A stretch of 13,784 nt of DNA from NCBI GenBank assembly GCA_946615785.1, contig CAMOIA010000007.1, positions 1-13,784 of the forward strand. The letters run 5' to 3'. Shown piece after piece: positions 6,048 through 13,107 of this stretch. This stretch comes from an uncultured Clostridia bacterium. GTDB taxonomy: Bacteria; Bacillota; Clostridia; Christensenellales; Aristaeellaceae. The notes under the pieces were generated by a model. It was given only the letters and a program-made list of their open reading frames with translations. It searched no databases and was not told the origin of the DNA. The stretch's first letter is position 1. Every line of letters starts with the position of its first letter. A program made the position numbers and the translations under genes.

Positions 6048-7589
6048 ATGAAGAAGTTCTCAGCGTTCCTGATGGCAGTCATCATGCTGCTGTCCGTCGC
6101 CAGCTTCACGGCCCTGGCCGATGAAGCGCCCATCAAAATCAGCCTCTATTACAGCGATAACTCCACGCTGCCTTTCCGTGAGGACTGGCGCGTCATCAGC
6201 TACCTTGAAGAAAAGTACAACGTGGATCTGGTCTTTGAGCCCATCCCCATGACCGACTACGGCACCAAGGTGACCAACGTCCTGAACAACCAGGGCGATG
6301 ACACCCCGGACGTGATCCTTGGCACCTCCACGGCCGGCGGCAACGCGGCCCTGGCCCTCAACGGCGGCGCCTATGCCGTGAACACCAACCCGGACTGGAC
6401 CCCGAACTTCAACGCGCGCGTCGCGGAATTCGGCCTGGAACAGAACGTGGAAATGCTGAAGCTGGGCGATGGCAACCTGTATTACCTGCCCCAGCTGTTC
6501 GACAAGCCCTTCTTTGACGGCGGCCTGATCCTGCGTCAGGACTATCTGGAAGCCAAGGGCTTCGACGCCCCCAAGACCTTCGAGGACCTGCATCAGATCC
6601 TGCTGGCCTACAAGGCTGACTATCCGGATTCCATCCCGCTGACCTCCATCGTCAACATCTACGTGCTGCAGCGCATGACCATGCCGTCCTTCGGCATCAG
6701 CGTCGGCCGCTCCACCTCCACCGGCACCCGCGTGCTGAGCTGGGACTATGACACCCAGACCTACTTCGCCGGCGCCCTGAGCGAAAACTACAAGGAATAC
6801 ATCCGCTTCTTCTCTCAGATGTACAAGGAAGGCCTGATCGATCCTGAATTCTCCCAGGACGACGCGGCTGCGACCCGCAAGCTGGCCACCGGCCTTTCCT
6901 GCGCTGTGTACGGCTACTACGATCAGATCGGCGGCTGGGAAGCTGCTTCTGAAATCGAAGGCCTGAAGCTGAACATGTATCCGTCCCTGGAAGGCCCCTG
7001 CGGCGCGCACCATCAGCCCAAGAGCTCTACCGGCAACGGCATCCTCTTCCCCGCCAAGACCATGCAGCGCCCCGACTTTGAACAGGTCGTGCGCAAGATC
7101 GACGAAGTGTTCTTCTCCGAAGACGCCGCCAAGGTCTGGTGCCTGGGCGTTGAAGGCGAAACCTACACCATGGACGGCGACAAGGTCGTCTTCAGCGATG
7201 ACATCATGGCCCACGAATTCGAAGAGGGCATCTACAAGTACATGCAGAACGCTTACGGCTGCGGCTGCGACGGCACCCAGGTGGTGTGGTACAACGCCCG
7301 TGAAATGACCAAGTACGACGAGAACTATTCCCGCATCAACGCCGAAGTGGCCGCGATGGACAACTGCATCCAGTACGTGCCCGCGACACCCGCCTTTGAC
7401 GACGAGGCCGCCGAAGAAGCCGCGCTGCTGCAGACCGCCCTGGCGGATTCCTTCTTCGTTTGGGACGCCGCCTTCATGCGCGGTGAAAAGGACATCGACG
7501 CCGACTGGGCCGAATATGAGCAGGAGCTCAAGGACAAGGGCATCGACGAATTCCTGGCCCTGTACAACGAATACAACAAGTATCAGTAA
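6048..7589 (+). CDS. ABC transporter extracellular solute-binding protein (LplA-like, family 1)
   Basis: A 513-residue exported binding protein of the LplA/family-1 type, the sugar-capturing part of CUT1 importers. The signal peptide is clear: MKKFSAFLMAVIMLLSVASF with a signal-peptidase-I-like site ALA|DE after residue 24. Typical family stretches are EDWRVISYLEEKYNVDLVFEP, DTPDVILG (about 85-92), LRQDYLEAKGFDAPKTFEDLHQILLAYK and MYKEGLIDPEF. Length matches LplA-like proteins (about 500-550). Unusually for a Gram-positive binding protein there is no lipobox cysteine, and the mature part has six cysteines, including Cys405-Gly-Cys407. The codon choice is very narrow (GGC, CTG, AAC, AAG, GAA dominate), as in highly expressed genes, consistent with the strong promoter and AAAGGAGG. 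The substrate is unknown; an oligosaccharide is likely. Confidence 0.9.
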   Translation: MKKFSAFLMAVIMLLSVASFTALADEAPIKISLYYSDNSTLPFREDWRVISYLEEKYNVDLVFEPIPMTDYGTKVTNVLNNQGDDTPDVILGTSTAGGNAALALNGGAYAVNTNPDWTPNFNARVAEFGLEQNVEMLKLGDGNLYYLPQLFDKPFFDGGLILRQDYLEAKGFDAPKTFEDLHQILLAYKADYPDSIPLTSIVNIYVLQRMTMPSFGISVGRSTSTGTRVLSWDYDTQTYFAGALSENYKEYIRFFSQMYKEGLIDPEFSQDDAAATRKLATGLSCAVYGYYDQIGGWEAASEIEGLKLNMYPSLEGPCGAHHQPKSSTGNGILFPAKTMQRPDFEQVVRKIDEVFFSEDAAKVWCLGVEGETYTMDGDKVVFSDDIMAHEFEEGIYKYMQNAYGCGCDGTQVVWYNAREMTKYDENYSRINAEVAAMDNCIQYVPATPAFDDEAAEEAALLQTALADSFFVWDAAFMRGEKDIDADWAEYEQELKDKGIDEFLALYNEYNKYQ

Positions 7590-7609
7590 TCCATCTCTCA
7601 AACACGCGA

Positions 7610-7634
7610 ACGGGGGCCCGAAACGGGCCCCCGT
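7610..7634 (+). promoter_or_regulatory. Strong intercistronic hairpin after the binding-protein gene
   Basis: An 11-bp perfect inverted repeat, ACGGGGGCCCG (7610-7620), loop AAA, CGGGCCCCCGT (7624-7634). The stem is almost all G-C but is followed by ATCCCC rather than a T-run, so it is not a standard terminator. It begins 20 nt after the binding-protein stop and lies 62 nt before the permease start. Such hairpins commonly protect the upstream mRNA from 3' decay or limit read-through, so that binding protein exceeds permease; that role is inferred. Confidence 0.7.
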
Positions 7635-7696
7635 ATCCCCTTGCAGCCGGGCGGTTTCCGTCAGGCCGCAATTTTGTATCTCGGAGGTTGCTTTCC

Positions 7697-8680
7697 ATGG
7701 GCAAACGGAGCAAGGCGCTCTCCAATATGGAGCACGTGAAAAAGGTTTCCTTCAGGCATTATCTGGGACGGTACTGGCAGTTTTATGCCATGATGCTCCT
7801 GCCGCTGGCGTATTTTATCCTGTTCAAATATGTGCCTATGTTCGGCAACATCCTGGCGTTCCGGCATTACAAACCCCTGGCAGGCCCTTACGGCGACCGC
7901 TGGGCCAGCGCGGGCAAGGTCTGGCCGGAGCCGTTCCGCTACTTTGAGCAGTTCCTGCTGGTCGACAAATTCTGGGTCGCCTTCAAAAACACCCTGATCA
8001 TCAGCCTTGAAAACCTGGTGATCAATTTCCCCTTCCCGATCATCTTTGCCATTTTGCTCAACGAGCTTCGCAACCTCAAGCTCAAAAAATTCGTGCAAAC
8101 GGTCAGCTACGTGCCCCGTTTCGTTTCCACCGTCGTCGTCATCTCCATCATGAGCGAACTGCTTTCGCCGACCCTCGGCATGCTGACGCGATTGATCGAC
8201 ATGGTCTTTGGCGTCGGCAAAATCTTCTACATGAACGAGCCGCAGTACTTCCGCATGCTCTATATCCTGACCGACATGTGGCAGTTCACCGGATGGACGG
8301 CCATCATCTACCTGGCGGCCATTACCGGCATTTCCAGCGATATGTTCGAGGCGGCCCGCATCGACGGCGCTTCGCGCTTCCAGCAGATCATCTACATCAC
8401 CATTCCGACGATCATGCCCACCATCATGGTGATGCTCATTCTGAACGTGGGCCATCTTCTTTCCCTGGGCTTTGAAAAGGTGCTGCTCATGCAGACCGAC
8501 AAAAACGTCGTGGTTTCCGATATCATCGATACCTATGTGTATCGTTATACCCTGGGCTCTTCCTCGCCCCAGTATTCCCTGGGCGCGGCCATGGGGTTGT
8601 TTAACGGCGTCATCGGATTGATCCTGGTGTCCATCAGCAATTTTGTTTCCCGCCGCCTGACGGGCAACAGCATTTACTAA
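7697..8680 (+). CDS. ABC transporter permease, LplB family
   Basis: A 327-residue membrane permease of the CUT1 type, LplB branch. It has a short cytoplasmic N-terminus, a first membrane segment at about 31-48 (MMLLPLAYFILFKYVPM) followed by the LplB-typical FGNILAFRHYK, and about five further hydrophobic segments. The EAA loop is EAARIDGASRFQQIIYITIP (218-237), which docks to the ATPase. LGAAMGLFNGVIGLILV with a closing NFVSRRLTGNSIY is the usual LplB end. Start: ATG 7697 with GGAGG 9 nt upstream; the in-frame TTG at 7688 directly abuts that site and is rejected. The next permease starts 12 nt after its stop. Expression probably comes by read-through past the 7610-7634 hairpin, as no separate promoter is evident. 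Confidence 0.92.
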   Translation: MGKRSKALSNMEHVKKVSFRHYLGRYWQFYAMMLLPLAYFILFKYVPMFGNILAFRHYKPLAGPYGDRWASAGKVWPEPFRYFEQFLLVDKFWVAFKNTLIISLENLVINFPFPIIFAILLNELRNLKLKKFVQTVSYVPRFVSTVVVISIMSELLSPTLGMLTRLIDMVFGVGKIFYMNEPQYFRMLYILTDMWQFTGWTAIIYLAAITGISSDMFEAARIDGASRFQQIIYITIPTIMPTIMVMLILNVGHLLSLGFEKVLLMQTDKNVVVSDIIDTYVYRYTLGSSSPQYSLGAAMGLFNGVIGLILVSISNFVSRRLTGNSIY

Positions 8681-8692
8681 GGAGGGGCTGAA

Positions 8693-9592
8693 ATGAGTAC
8701 CAAGGTGCAAATCCAGAACGCAAAGAAGAGCCATATCAAGGAACATAATCCCATCCTGAACACGGTCACGTTTCTCGTCATGCTGATCGTGGTGCTGGCC
8801 TGCATCATTCCCTTCCTGTATATCATCGCCATGTCCTTCTCCTCTGCCGCAGCCATTACCAACAGCCGCGTGTACCTGTGGCCGGTGGAATTCACCGTGG
8901 AGGCCTACAAGAGCGTTTACGAATATCCCAACTTTTTCCGCGCCTACGGCTACACCTTCCTGTATACCATCGTCGGCACGGGTATTTCCCTGGTCATGAT
9001 GGTGCTTTTCGCCTATCCGCTCAGCAAAGACTGGCTCAAGGGGCAGGGCGCGGTTATGAAGCTTGTGGTCTTCTCCATGTTCTTTTCCGGCGGTCTGATT
9101 CCCAATTTCCTTCTGATCAACAGCCTCCACCTGGTGGGCACGGTATGGGCCATGCTGCTCCCCTACGCCATCAACCAGTTCAATCTGATCATCCTGATCA
9201 ATTTCTTCAAATCCCTGCCGAGCGAAATTGAAGAGGCCGCGGTGATCGACGGCCTGAGCTATTTCGGCATTCTGGTCCGCATCGTGCTGCCGCTCTCCGG
9301 CGCGGCGCTGGCGACGGTCGGGCTGTACACCGCCGTATTCTTCTGGAACAACTGGTTCGCTCCCCTGATCTACTTAAAGAGCAGCCAGTATCCGGTCATG
9401 ATGCTGCTGCGCAACATCGTCAACGGCCGCACGATGATCGTCGATAACGGCGGCATGGGCGAAAAATCGTCCCTTTCCATCTCTATCAAATCCGCCGTGA
9501 TCATCCTTTCCTCCCTGCCCATCATCCTCATTTATCCGTTCCTGCAGAAGTATTTTGTGAAAGGCATGACGGTCGGCGCCGTGAAGGGATAA
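8693..9592 (+). CDS. ABC transporter permease, YtcP/AraQ-like
   Basis: The second CUT1 permease, 299 residues, pairing with the LplB-like subunit to form the membrane channel. The first membrane segment is at 26-48 (TFLVMLIVVLACIIPFLYIIAMSFS), followed by the usual AYKSVYEYPNFFRAYGYTFLYT. The MFFSGGLIPNFLLINSLHLVGT block is typical of this branch. The EAA loop is EAAVIDGLSYFGILVRIVLP (181-200). The C-terminus, IYPFLQKYFVKGMTVGAVKG, is the nearly invariant end of this family (QKYFVKGMxxGxvKG), so the gene is complete. GGAGGGG lies directly after the previous stop, 5 nt before ATG. No ATP-binding gene follows before the terminator; these systems commonly borrow a shared MsmX/MsmK-type ATPase encoded elsewhere. 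Confidence 0.93.
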   Translation: MSTKVQIQNAKKSHIKEHNPILNTVTFLVMLIVVLACIIPFLYIIAMSFSSAAAITNSRVYLWPVEFTVEAYKSVYEYPNFFRAYGYTFLYTIVGTGISLVMMVLFAYPLSKDWLKGQGAVMKLVVFSMFFSGGLIPNFLLINSLHLVGTVWAMLLPYAINQFNLIILINFFKSLPSEIEEAAVIDGLSYFGILVRIVLPLSGAALATVGLYTAVFFWNNWFAPLIYLKSSQYPVMMLLRNIVNGRTMIVDNGGMGEKSSLSISIKSAVIILSSLPIILIYPFLQKYFVKGMTVGAVKG

Positions 9593-9650
9593 TCCATTTG
9601 GACGGATACAGCCCCGGTTGAACGAGCGGACAAAAACGGCCCCAAAAGCA

Positions 9651-9677
9651 AGCCCTGCCCTTTGGCGGGGCTTTTTT
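9651..9677 (+). terminator. Rho-independent terminator of the ABC operon
   Basis: AGCCCTGCC (9651-9659), loop CTTT, GGCGGGGCT (9664-9672), a 9-bp stem with one G-U pair, directly followed by a T-run to 9677. It begins about 60 nt after the last permease stop and 4 nt before the ECF-like motif. Confidence 0.88.
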
Positions 9678-9680
9678 AAG

Positions 9681-9710
9681 TGTAACCTTTTCCTTTCTTT
9701 CGGATATTGC
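9681..9710 (+). promoter_or_regulatory. Putative ECF-sigma promoter, copy 1 (upstream of sigma operon)
   Basis: TGTAACCTTTTC (9681-9692), 8-nt spacer, CGGATATTGC (9701-9710). The same two blocks recur at 13008-13038 with a 9-nt spacer. A -35 of the TGxAAC(C) kind followed by a T-tract and a CG-starting -10 is the usual form of ECF promoters such as those of Bacillus sigma-W. It sits directly after a terminator and upstream of a sigma gene, fitting autoregulation. Assignment to this sigma factor is inference. Confidence 0.6.
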
Positions 9711-9780
9711 TGGTGCGGCGTGTCTGCGGCGCAAAACGGTACGGGAATCACGCTTTCGTATTTTCCTGCGCGCCCGTTCC

Positions 9781-9809
9781 TTTTCATTTGGTTCTCTTCG
9801 TGTTATACT
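9781..9809 (+). promoter_or_regulatory. Candidate sigma-A promoter close to the sigma gene
   Basis: TTTTCA (9781-9786), 17-nt spacer, TATACT (9804-9809) with an extended -10 TG (TGtTATACT). Transcription would start near 9816. Together with the ECF-like motif about 100 bp upstream this would give a basal plus an autoregulated promoter. Confidence 0.45.
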
Positions 9810-9903
9810 GCAGAAAAAGGCCAAATGGAAAGGGGCGTTTCCGATCAACGGGGTCAGAATCACGGATGCGGAACTGACCGCAGCCTACAGCGCGTATGCG
9901 GAT

Positions 9904-10374
9904 ATGGTGTACCGCATCGCCTATGTGCAGACAAAATCGCTCGCCCAGGCGGAGGATATCCAGCAGGACGTGTTTATGGCGCTCGTCCGGTATTCGGACC
10001 GGATCAAAAGCGAGCAGCACCTGAAGGCCTGGCTGATCCGCGTCACCCAGAACGCGTGCAAAAAGCATTTCAGAAGCCTGTGGTTCAGATTAAGCGTTCC
10101 CTATGACGACGCTCTGTTCAAGGAGCAGGAGGACGACGGCGGGGGCGGCCCTGTGCAAACTGCGCAGGAGGAGGAAAGGGAGGATATCGAGCTTGTACAG
10201 GACATGGTGGAGGAGCTGCCGGAAAGCTATCGGATCGTCATCCACCTTTTCTACTACGAGCAGCTGTCCGTCCGGGAAATCGCCTCTGCAATCGGCGCGA
10301 CGGAGGCAAATGTCAAAACACGGCTCTCAAGGGCACGAGAGAAGCTTCGAAAGCTTTGGGAGGAACGACGATGA
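9904..10374 (+). CDS. ECF-like sigma-70 family RNA polymerase sigma factor (true N-terminus probably upstream)
   Basis: Region 2 is seen as MVYRIAYVQTKSLAQAEDIQQDVF with LKAWLIRVTQNACKKHF (promoter -10 recognition and core binding). After an acidic linker (about 75-100), region 4 is ELPESYRIVIHLFYYEQLSVREIA with the helix-turn-helix SAIGATEANVKTRLSRAREKL. The two-region layout is that of ECF (group 4) factors. The only ordinary start in this frame is ATG 9904, used here, but it lacks a ribosome binding site and cuts into region 2: the frame upstream encodes NGVRITDAELTAAYSAYAD, matching the usual N-terminal helix. A GGAAAGGGG at 9827-9835 lies 8 nt before an in-frame ATC at 9844, so a non-standard AUC start giving about 176 aa, or a one-base indel after ATG 9825, are alternatives. 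The stop overlaps the next start (ATGA). Confidence 0.85.
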   Translation: MVYRIAYVQTKSLAQAEDIQQDVFMALVRYSDRIKSEQHLKAWLIRVTQNACKKHFRSLWFRLSVPYDDALFKEQEDDGGGGPVQTAQEEEREDIELVQDMVEELPESYRIVIHLFYYEQLSVREIASAIGATEANVKTRLSRAREKLRKLWEERR

Positions 10375-11045
10375 AGCGTGAAAACTACACAGAACAGATG
10401 GACAACGTCCATGTGCCGAAGGACAGGGCACAGAAAACCCTGCAGATGATGCTCGAGGAAAACCGCCGCCTTGCGAAAAAAGAAGCGGCCGGGCACGCTG
10501 ACAAAAAGCAGGGCGCCCTTTCGATGCCGTTTAACCTCCGGTATGGGTATGTTCTTGCCGCCGCAGCCAGTCTGGCGATCCTGTTCTTCAGCGTCAACCT
10601 GTTAAATTCCGGTATTTCCTTTCATTCCGTCCGCATGAGCAGCCTTCCCTCTCTTGGCGGCACCCGGGGCAGCGAAGCGGAGGCGCTTTCCTTTGAGCAG
10701 GCCTTCGGCCGTTCCGAGGACGCTTTGTTCCCCGGCTGGGAAATCACCCAGGCACAGGCCGAGGCGCTTGAAACAGGCGCGGGGCCTTTATACGTCGGCA
10801 GGGCCTTCCTCACAAAAGACGGAAAAAGCCTTCAGGCCACAGTGACGGATTTTGAGCCGCCGCTTCTTGCCCTCCTCAAGTCCGAGGAGATCGAGATGAC
10901 AAAAGGCCTGTACCTTGCAAAGGACGATACGCTGGATCCGGCGACGCTCCTGGCTGTCTGTGAAAAGGACGGACTGTTTATCGTTTATGCATGTCAGGAA
11001 ATGCCTGAAGATGCTTTTTTGAACGCGGTGGAGGCGCTTAAATGA
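10371..11045 (+). CDS. Single-pass membrane anti-sigma factor-like protein
   Basis: A 224-residue protein whose ATG overlaps the sigma stop (ATGA) and has GGAGG 7 nt upstream. The N-terminal 50 residues are cytosolic and helical (YTEQMDNVHVPKDRAQKTLQ, then EENRRLAKKEA), like the short sigma-binding segments of clostridial anti-sigma factors. One membrane segment spans about 59-79 (GYVLAAAASLAILFFSVNLL). Residues 80-224 would be outside the cell and contain FEQAFGRSEDALFPGWEITQAQAEAL and a mixed region ending in LFIVYACQEMPEDAFLNAV. No HxxxCxxC zinc motif is present, so it is not a ZAS-type factor. The call rests on topology and position after a sigma gene; no specific family is recognised for the outer domain, which may be the sensor. 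It is joined by a second ATGA overlap to the protease gene. Confidence 0.72.
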   Translation: MKRENYTEQMDNVHVPKDRAQKTLQMMLEENRRLAKKEAAGHADKKQGALSMPFNLRYGYVLAAAASLAILFFSVNLLNSGISFHSVRMSSLPSLGGTRGSEAEALSFEQAFGRSEDALFPGWEITQAQAEALETGAGPLYVGRAFLTKDGKSLQATVTDFEPPLLALLKSEEIEMTKGLYLAKDDTLDPATLLAVCEKDGLFIVYACQEMPEDAFLNAVEALK

Positions 11046-12931
11046 AGATGGCCCTGCGTTTCCATCCCCAAAAGGCCTGCAGGAAGCTTTTGCTCTGGCT
11101 CGCGCTCATTGCGCTCGTCACGGGCACGTTTCCCTCTGCCTGCCCGGCAGACGGCGACGGGTGGACGGTCATGGTGTATCTGTACGGCTCGACCATGGAA
11201 GCAAACAAGGGGCTTGCCCGAAAAGATCTGGACGAAATGCTTTCTTCCGTACGGGACGACACCACCCTGCTCGTTTTGACAGGCGGCGCGGAAAGCAGCA
11301 CGAACGGGTTCATGCCCGGAACGCACGGCATTTACCGGGTCACAAGGAAGGAGATGCGCCTTTTAGAAGCAAACGAGCAGGACATGCTGGGAGGTGAGCC
11401 GCTGGAAAGGCTGCTTCAGCTTGGCATGGCTAAGGCGAGGGGAAAGACCGCGCTCATTCTGTGGGACCACGGCTTTGGCGCGCTGGAAGGCTTCGGTTTC
11501 AACACGGCGGATCCTTCCCGTCACCTGACCCTTTCTTCCCTGCGCACAGCCCTCGAAAGGGGCCTTGCGGGGAAAACCCTCACCCTGATCGGCTTTGACG
11601 CCTGCTTCATGGCGGATCTGGAAACGGCGCTTGCAGTCCGTCCGTATGCGGAGTATCTGCTCTCTTCGCAGGAAACAGAACCGGAGGACGGGTGGGATTA
11701 TTCGTTCCTCGCGTCGCTTTCCGCGGACGTATCCGGCGAGCAGGCGGGGAAACAGATTATTGACAATTACGCGGCCTGGTATGAAAGTGCGTACCGCCTT
11801 GCGCCCTACCTGTATCAGCCAACCACCCTTTCGCTGGTGCGTCTTGCGGGCACGGACGCACTCGCGGACGCGCTGGACAGGGTCTTTTTCGATCTGGACG
11901 AACGCGTCGCCGGCGGCGGTTTCTCCCCCGTCAGCAGGGCCAGGTCCTCCGCCCACGCCTTTGGCCGGGGCACGACGCCTTCGGAATATGATCTGATCGA
12001 TCTTGGCACCCTGATGGAAACGTTTGCGGAAAAAGGTTACCCTGTGTCTGACGCTATCAGCGCCCTGAAGGGCTGCGTCGTCTACCGGGGAGGCGACGTG
12101 GAGGAGGCAAAGGGACTTTCGCTCTATTTCCCGCTCCTTTCCTCCAGGCAGAACCGCGCGGCATGGCGGCAGGAATGGAGCACCCTTCCCATCGGAGAGG
12201 CATGGAAGGCCTTTCTGAACCGGTTTGAGGCCGGACTCGATGAAAAACGCGGCCGCCGGGAGCTGCTTCCAGCGAGGGAAGGCTTTTCCGCGCTGCTGGA
12301 CGACGATCTTCTGAACGATTACGATCACGCCCGGTATTATATCTTAGAGGAAAACCCCGACGGGGACATGCGCCTTCTGTACGCGGGAAACGACTGCACG
12401 CTGAAGGGCAGCACGGTGACCGCGAACTACCGCGGCCAGTGCCTGATGCTTCACACAGACGGCGGCGACGCGCTGATACCCGCTTTTTTGCGGCAGGATC
12501 ACGGAAAAAAAGCGGATTACCAGGCCGTAATGCTCCTTCCGGATTCCATGACCGGCATTCCGAAGGTGATCTGGCTCCGAATTCAGCATGATCAGGACAC
12601 CCAGACTTGGCAGGTTCTTTCCGCCATCGAAAACGACGACCTTTCCGACGGGCTTGTCACAGGCCGCCAGCAGCTCGACCTGACGAAGGTGAACGAAGTC
12701 ATGGCAGGCAGCTTCCTGTATACGCCGGTTCTGAGTGCGTCCGGGCAGCCTGTTTCGTACAATTACTGGAAGGCGGTGGGCTGGCCCGACCTGTTTCCCG
12801 TAACCTTTACCGGGGATTTCTCCCTTGCGGAGGAGCCCATCCCCCGCCGGGACGGGTACCGCTACTGGCTGCAGCTGGAGGTGGTGGATACCTACCGGCA
12901 GGAGCATACCGCACCGCTGTTTCCGCTCTGA
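11042..12931 (+). CDS. Exported clostripain-like cysteine protease (peptidase family C11)
   Basis: A 629-residue protein with a basic start and hydrophobic segment (KLLLWLALIALVTGTF, about 15-30) that should direct export. The C11 core opens with WTVMVYLYGSTMEA (41-54). The catalytic histidine is in ALILWDHGFG (His143) and the catalytic cysteine in LIGFDACFMADLETA (Cys188), with the family block SSQETEPEDGWDY at 208-220. Clostripain-type enzymes cleave after Arg or Lys and often self-process. The core runs to about residue 400; the last 200 residues (LLYAGNDCTLKG... to LQLEVVDTYRQEH) look beta-rich and are of unknown role. The sequence PSAC (31-34) is a poor lipobox, so secretion is more likely than lipidation. 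GGTGGAGG lies 8 nt before ATG 11042, which overlaps the anti-sigma stop. Its place in the sigma operon suggests either signal processing or an output protease. Confidence 0.88.
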   Translation: MKMALRFHPQKACRKLLLWLALIALVTGTFPSACPADGDGWTVMVYLYGSTMEANKGLARKDLDEMLSSVRDDTTLLVLTGGAESSTNGFMPGTHGIYRVTRKEMRLLEANEQDMLGGEPLERLLQLGMAKARGKTALILWDHGFGALEGFGFNTADPSRHLTLSSLRTALERGLAGKTLTLIGFDACFMADLETALAVRPYAEYLLSSQETEPEDGWDYSFLASLSADVSGEQAGKQIIDNYAAWYESAYRLAPYLYQPTTLSLVRLAGTDALADALDRVFFDLDERVAGGGFSPVSRARSSAHAFGRGTTPSEYDLIDLGTLMETFAEKGYPVSDAISALKGCVVYRGGDVEEAKGLSLYFPLLSSRQNRAAWRQEWSTLPIGEAWKAFLNRFEAGLDEKRGRRELLPAREGFSALLDDDLLNDYDHARYYILEENPDGDMRLLYAGNDCTLKGSTVTANYRGQCLMLHTDGGDALIPAFLRQDHGKKADYQAVMLLPDSMTGIPKVIWLRIQHDQDTQTWQVLSAIENDDLSDGLVTGRQQLDLTKVNEVMAGSFLYTPVLSASGQPVSYNYWKAVGWPDLFPVTFTGDFSLAEEPIPRRDGYRYWLQLEVVDTYRQEHTAPLFPL

Positions 12932-12971
12932 TACACTTTGATGGGTTTTCCGCAGACCCTCTTCCCCGCTT

Positions 12972-12999
12972 TCGCCGCAAATTCGCGGCGATTTTTTTT
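12972..12999 (+). terminator. Rho-independent terminator of the sigma/protease operon
   Basis: TCGCCGC (12972-12978), loop AAATTC, GCGGCGA (12985-12991), a perfect 7-bp stem followed by eight T residues (12992-12999). It lies 40 nt after the protease stop and 8 nt before copy 2 of the ECF-like motif. Confidence 0.9.
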
Positions 13000-13007
13000 G
13001 CGGCCTG

Positions 13008-13038
13008 TGTAACCTTTTCACCCGCCCGCGGATATTGC
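13008..13038 (+). promoter_or_regulatory. Putative ECF-sigma promoter, copy 2 (upstream of small exported protein)
   Basis: TGTAACCTTTTC (13008-13019), 9-nt spacer, CGGATATTGC (13029-13038): both blocks are identical to copy 1 at 9681-9710, while the spacer and flanks differ, as expected for conserved recognition rather than recent duplication. The inferred start point leaves a leader of about 60 nt before the gene at 13108. The spacer difference of one base is within what bacterial promoters tolerate. Confidence 0.6.
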
Positions 13039-13107
13039 TTGTGAAGACGGAAGAAAACAACCGCTTCAGACGAACCAAACCGTAAAATCGTGAAGGAGGA
13101 AACCATC

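Noticed and set aside
7397..7589. Possible sortase or wall anchor at the end of the solute-binding protein to explain the missing lipobox
   Set aside because: The C-terminus (FLALYNEYNKYQ) has no LPxTG-like motif, hydrophobic tail or repeats.
6060..7601. A 513-codon open frame on the minus strand opposite the solute-binding protein
   Set aside because: It arises from the third-position G/C bias of the highly expressed plus-strand gene; the translation is Val/Gly/His/Gln-rich and low in complexity, with no supporting signals.
7688..7696. TTG start giving three extra residues on the LplB-like permease
   Set aside because: It directly abuts the GGAGG site, leaving no spacer; ATG 7697 has normal spacing.
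7661..9130. A 489-codon minus-strand open frame opposite the two permease genes
   Set aside because: It is Asp/His/Gly/Gln-rich and spans two well-supported permeases and their ribosome binding sites on the other strand.
12799..12819. Sequence resembling a third ECF-like motif (CGTAACCTTTACCGGGGAT)
   Set aside because: It lies inside the protease coding region, the second block does not match CGGATATTGC and the spacing is far too short.
13090..13107. GTG start giving six extra residues on the small exported protein
   Set aside because: The AAGGAGGA site lies after this GTG, and the signal peptide begins properly at ATG 13108.
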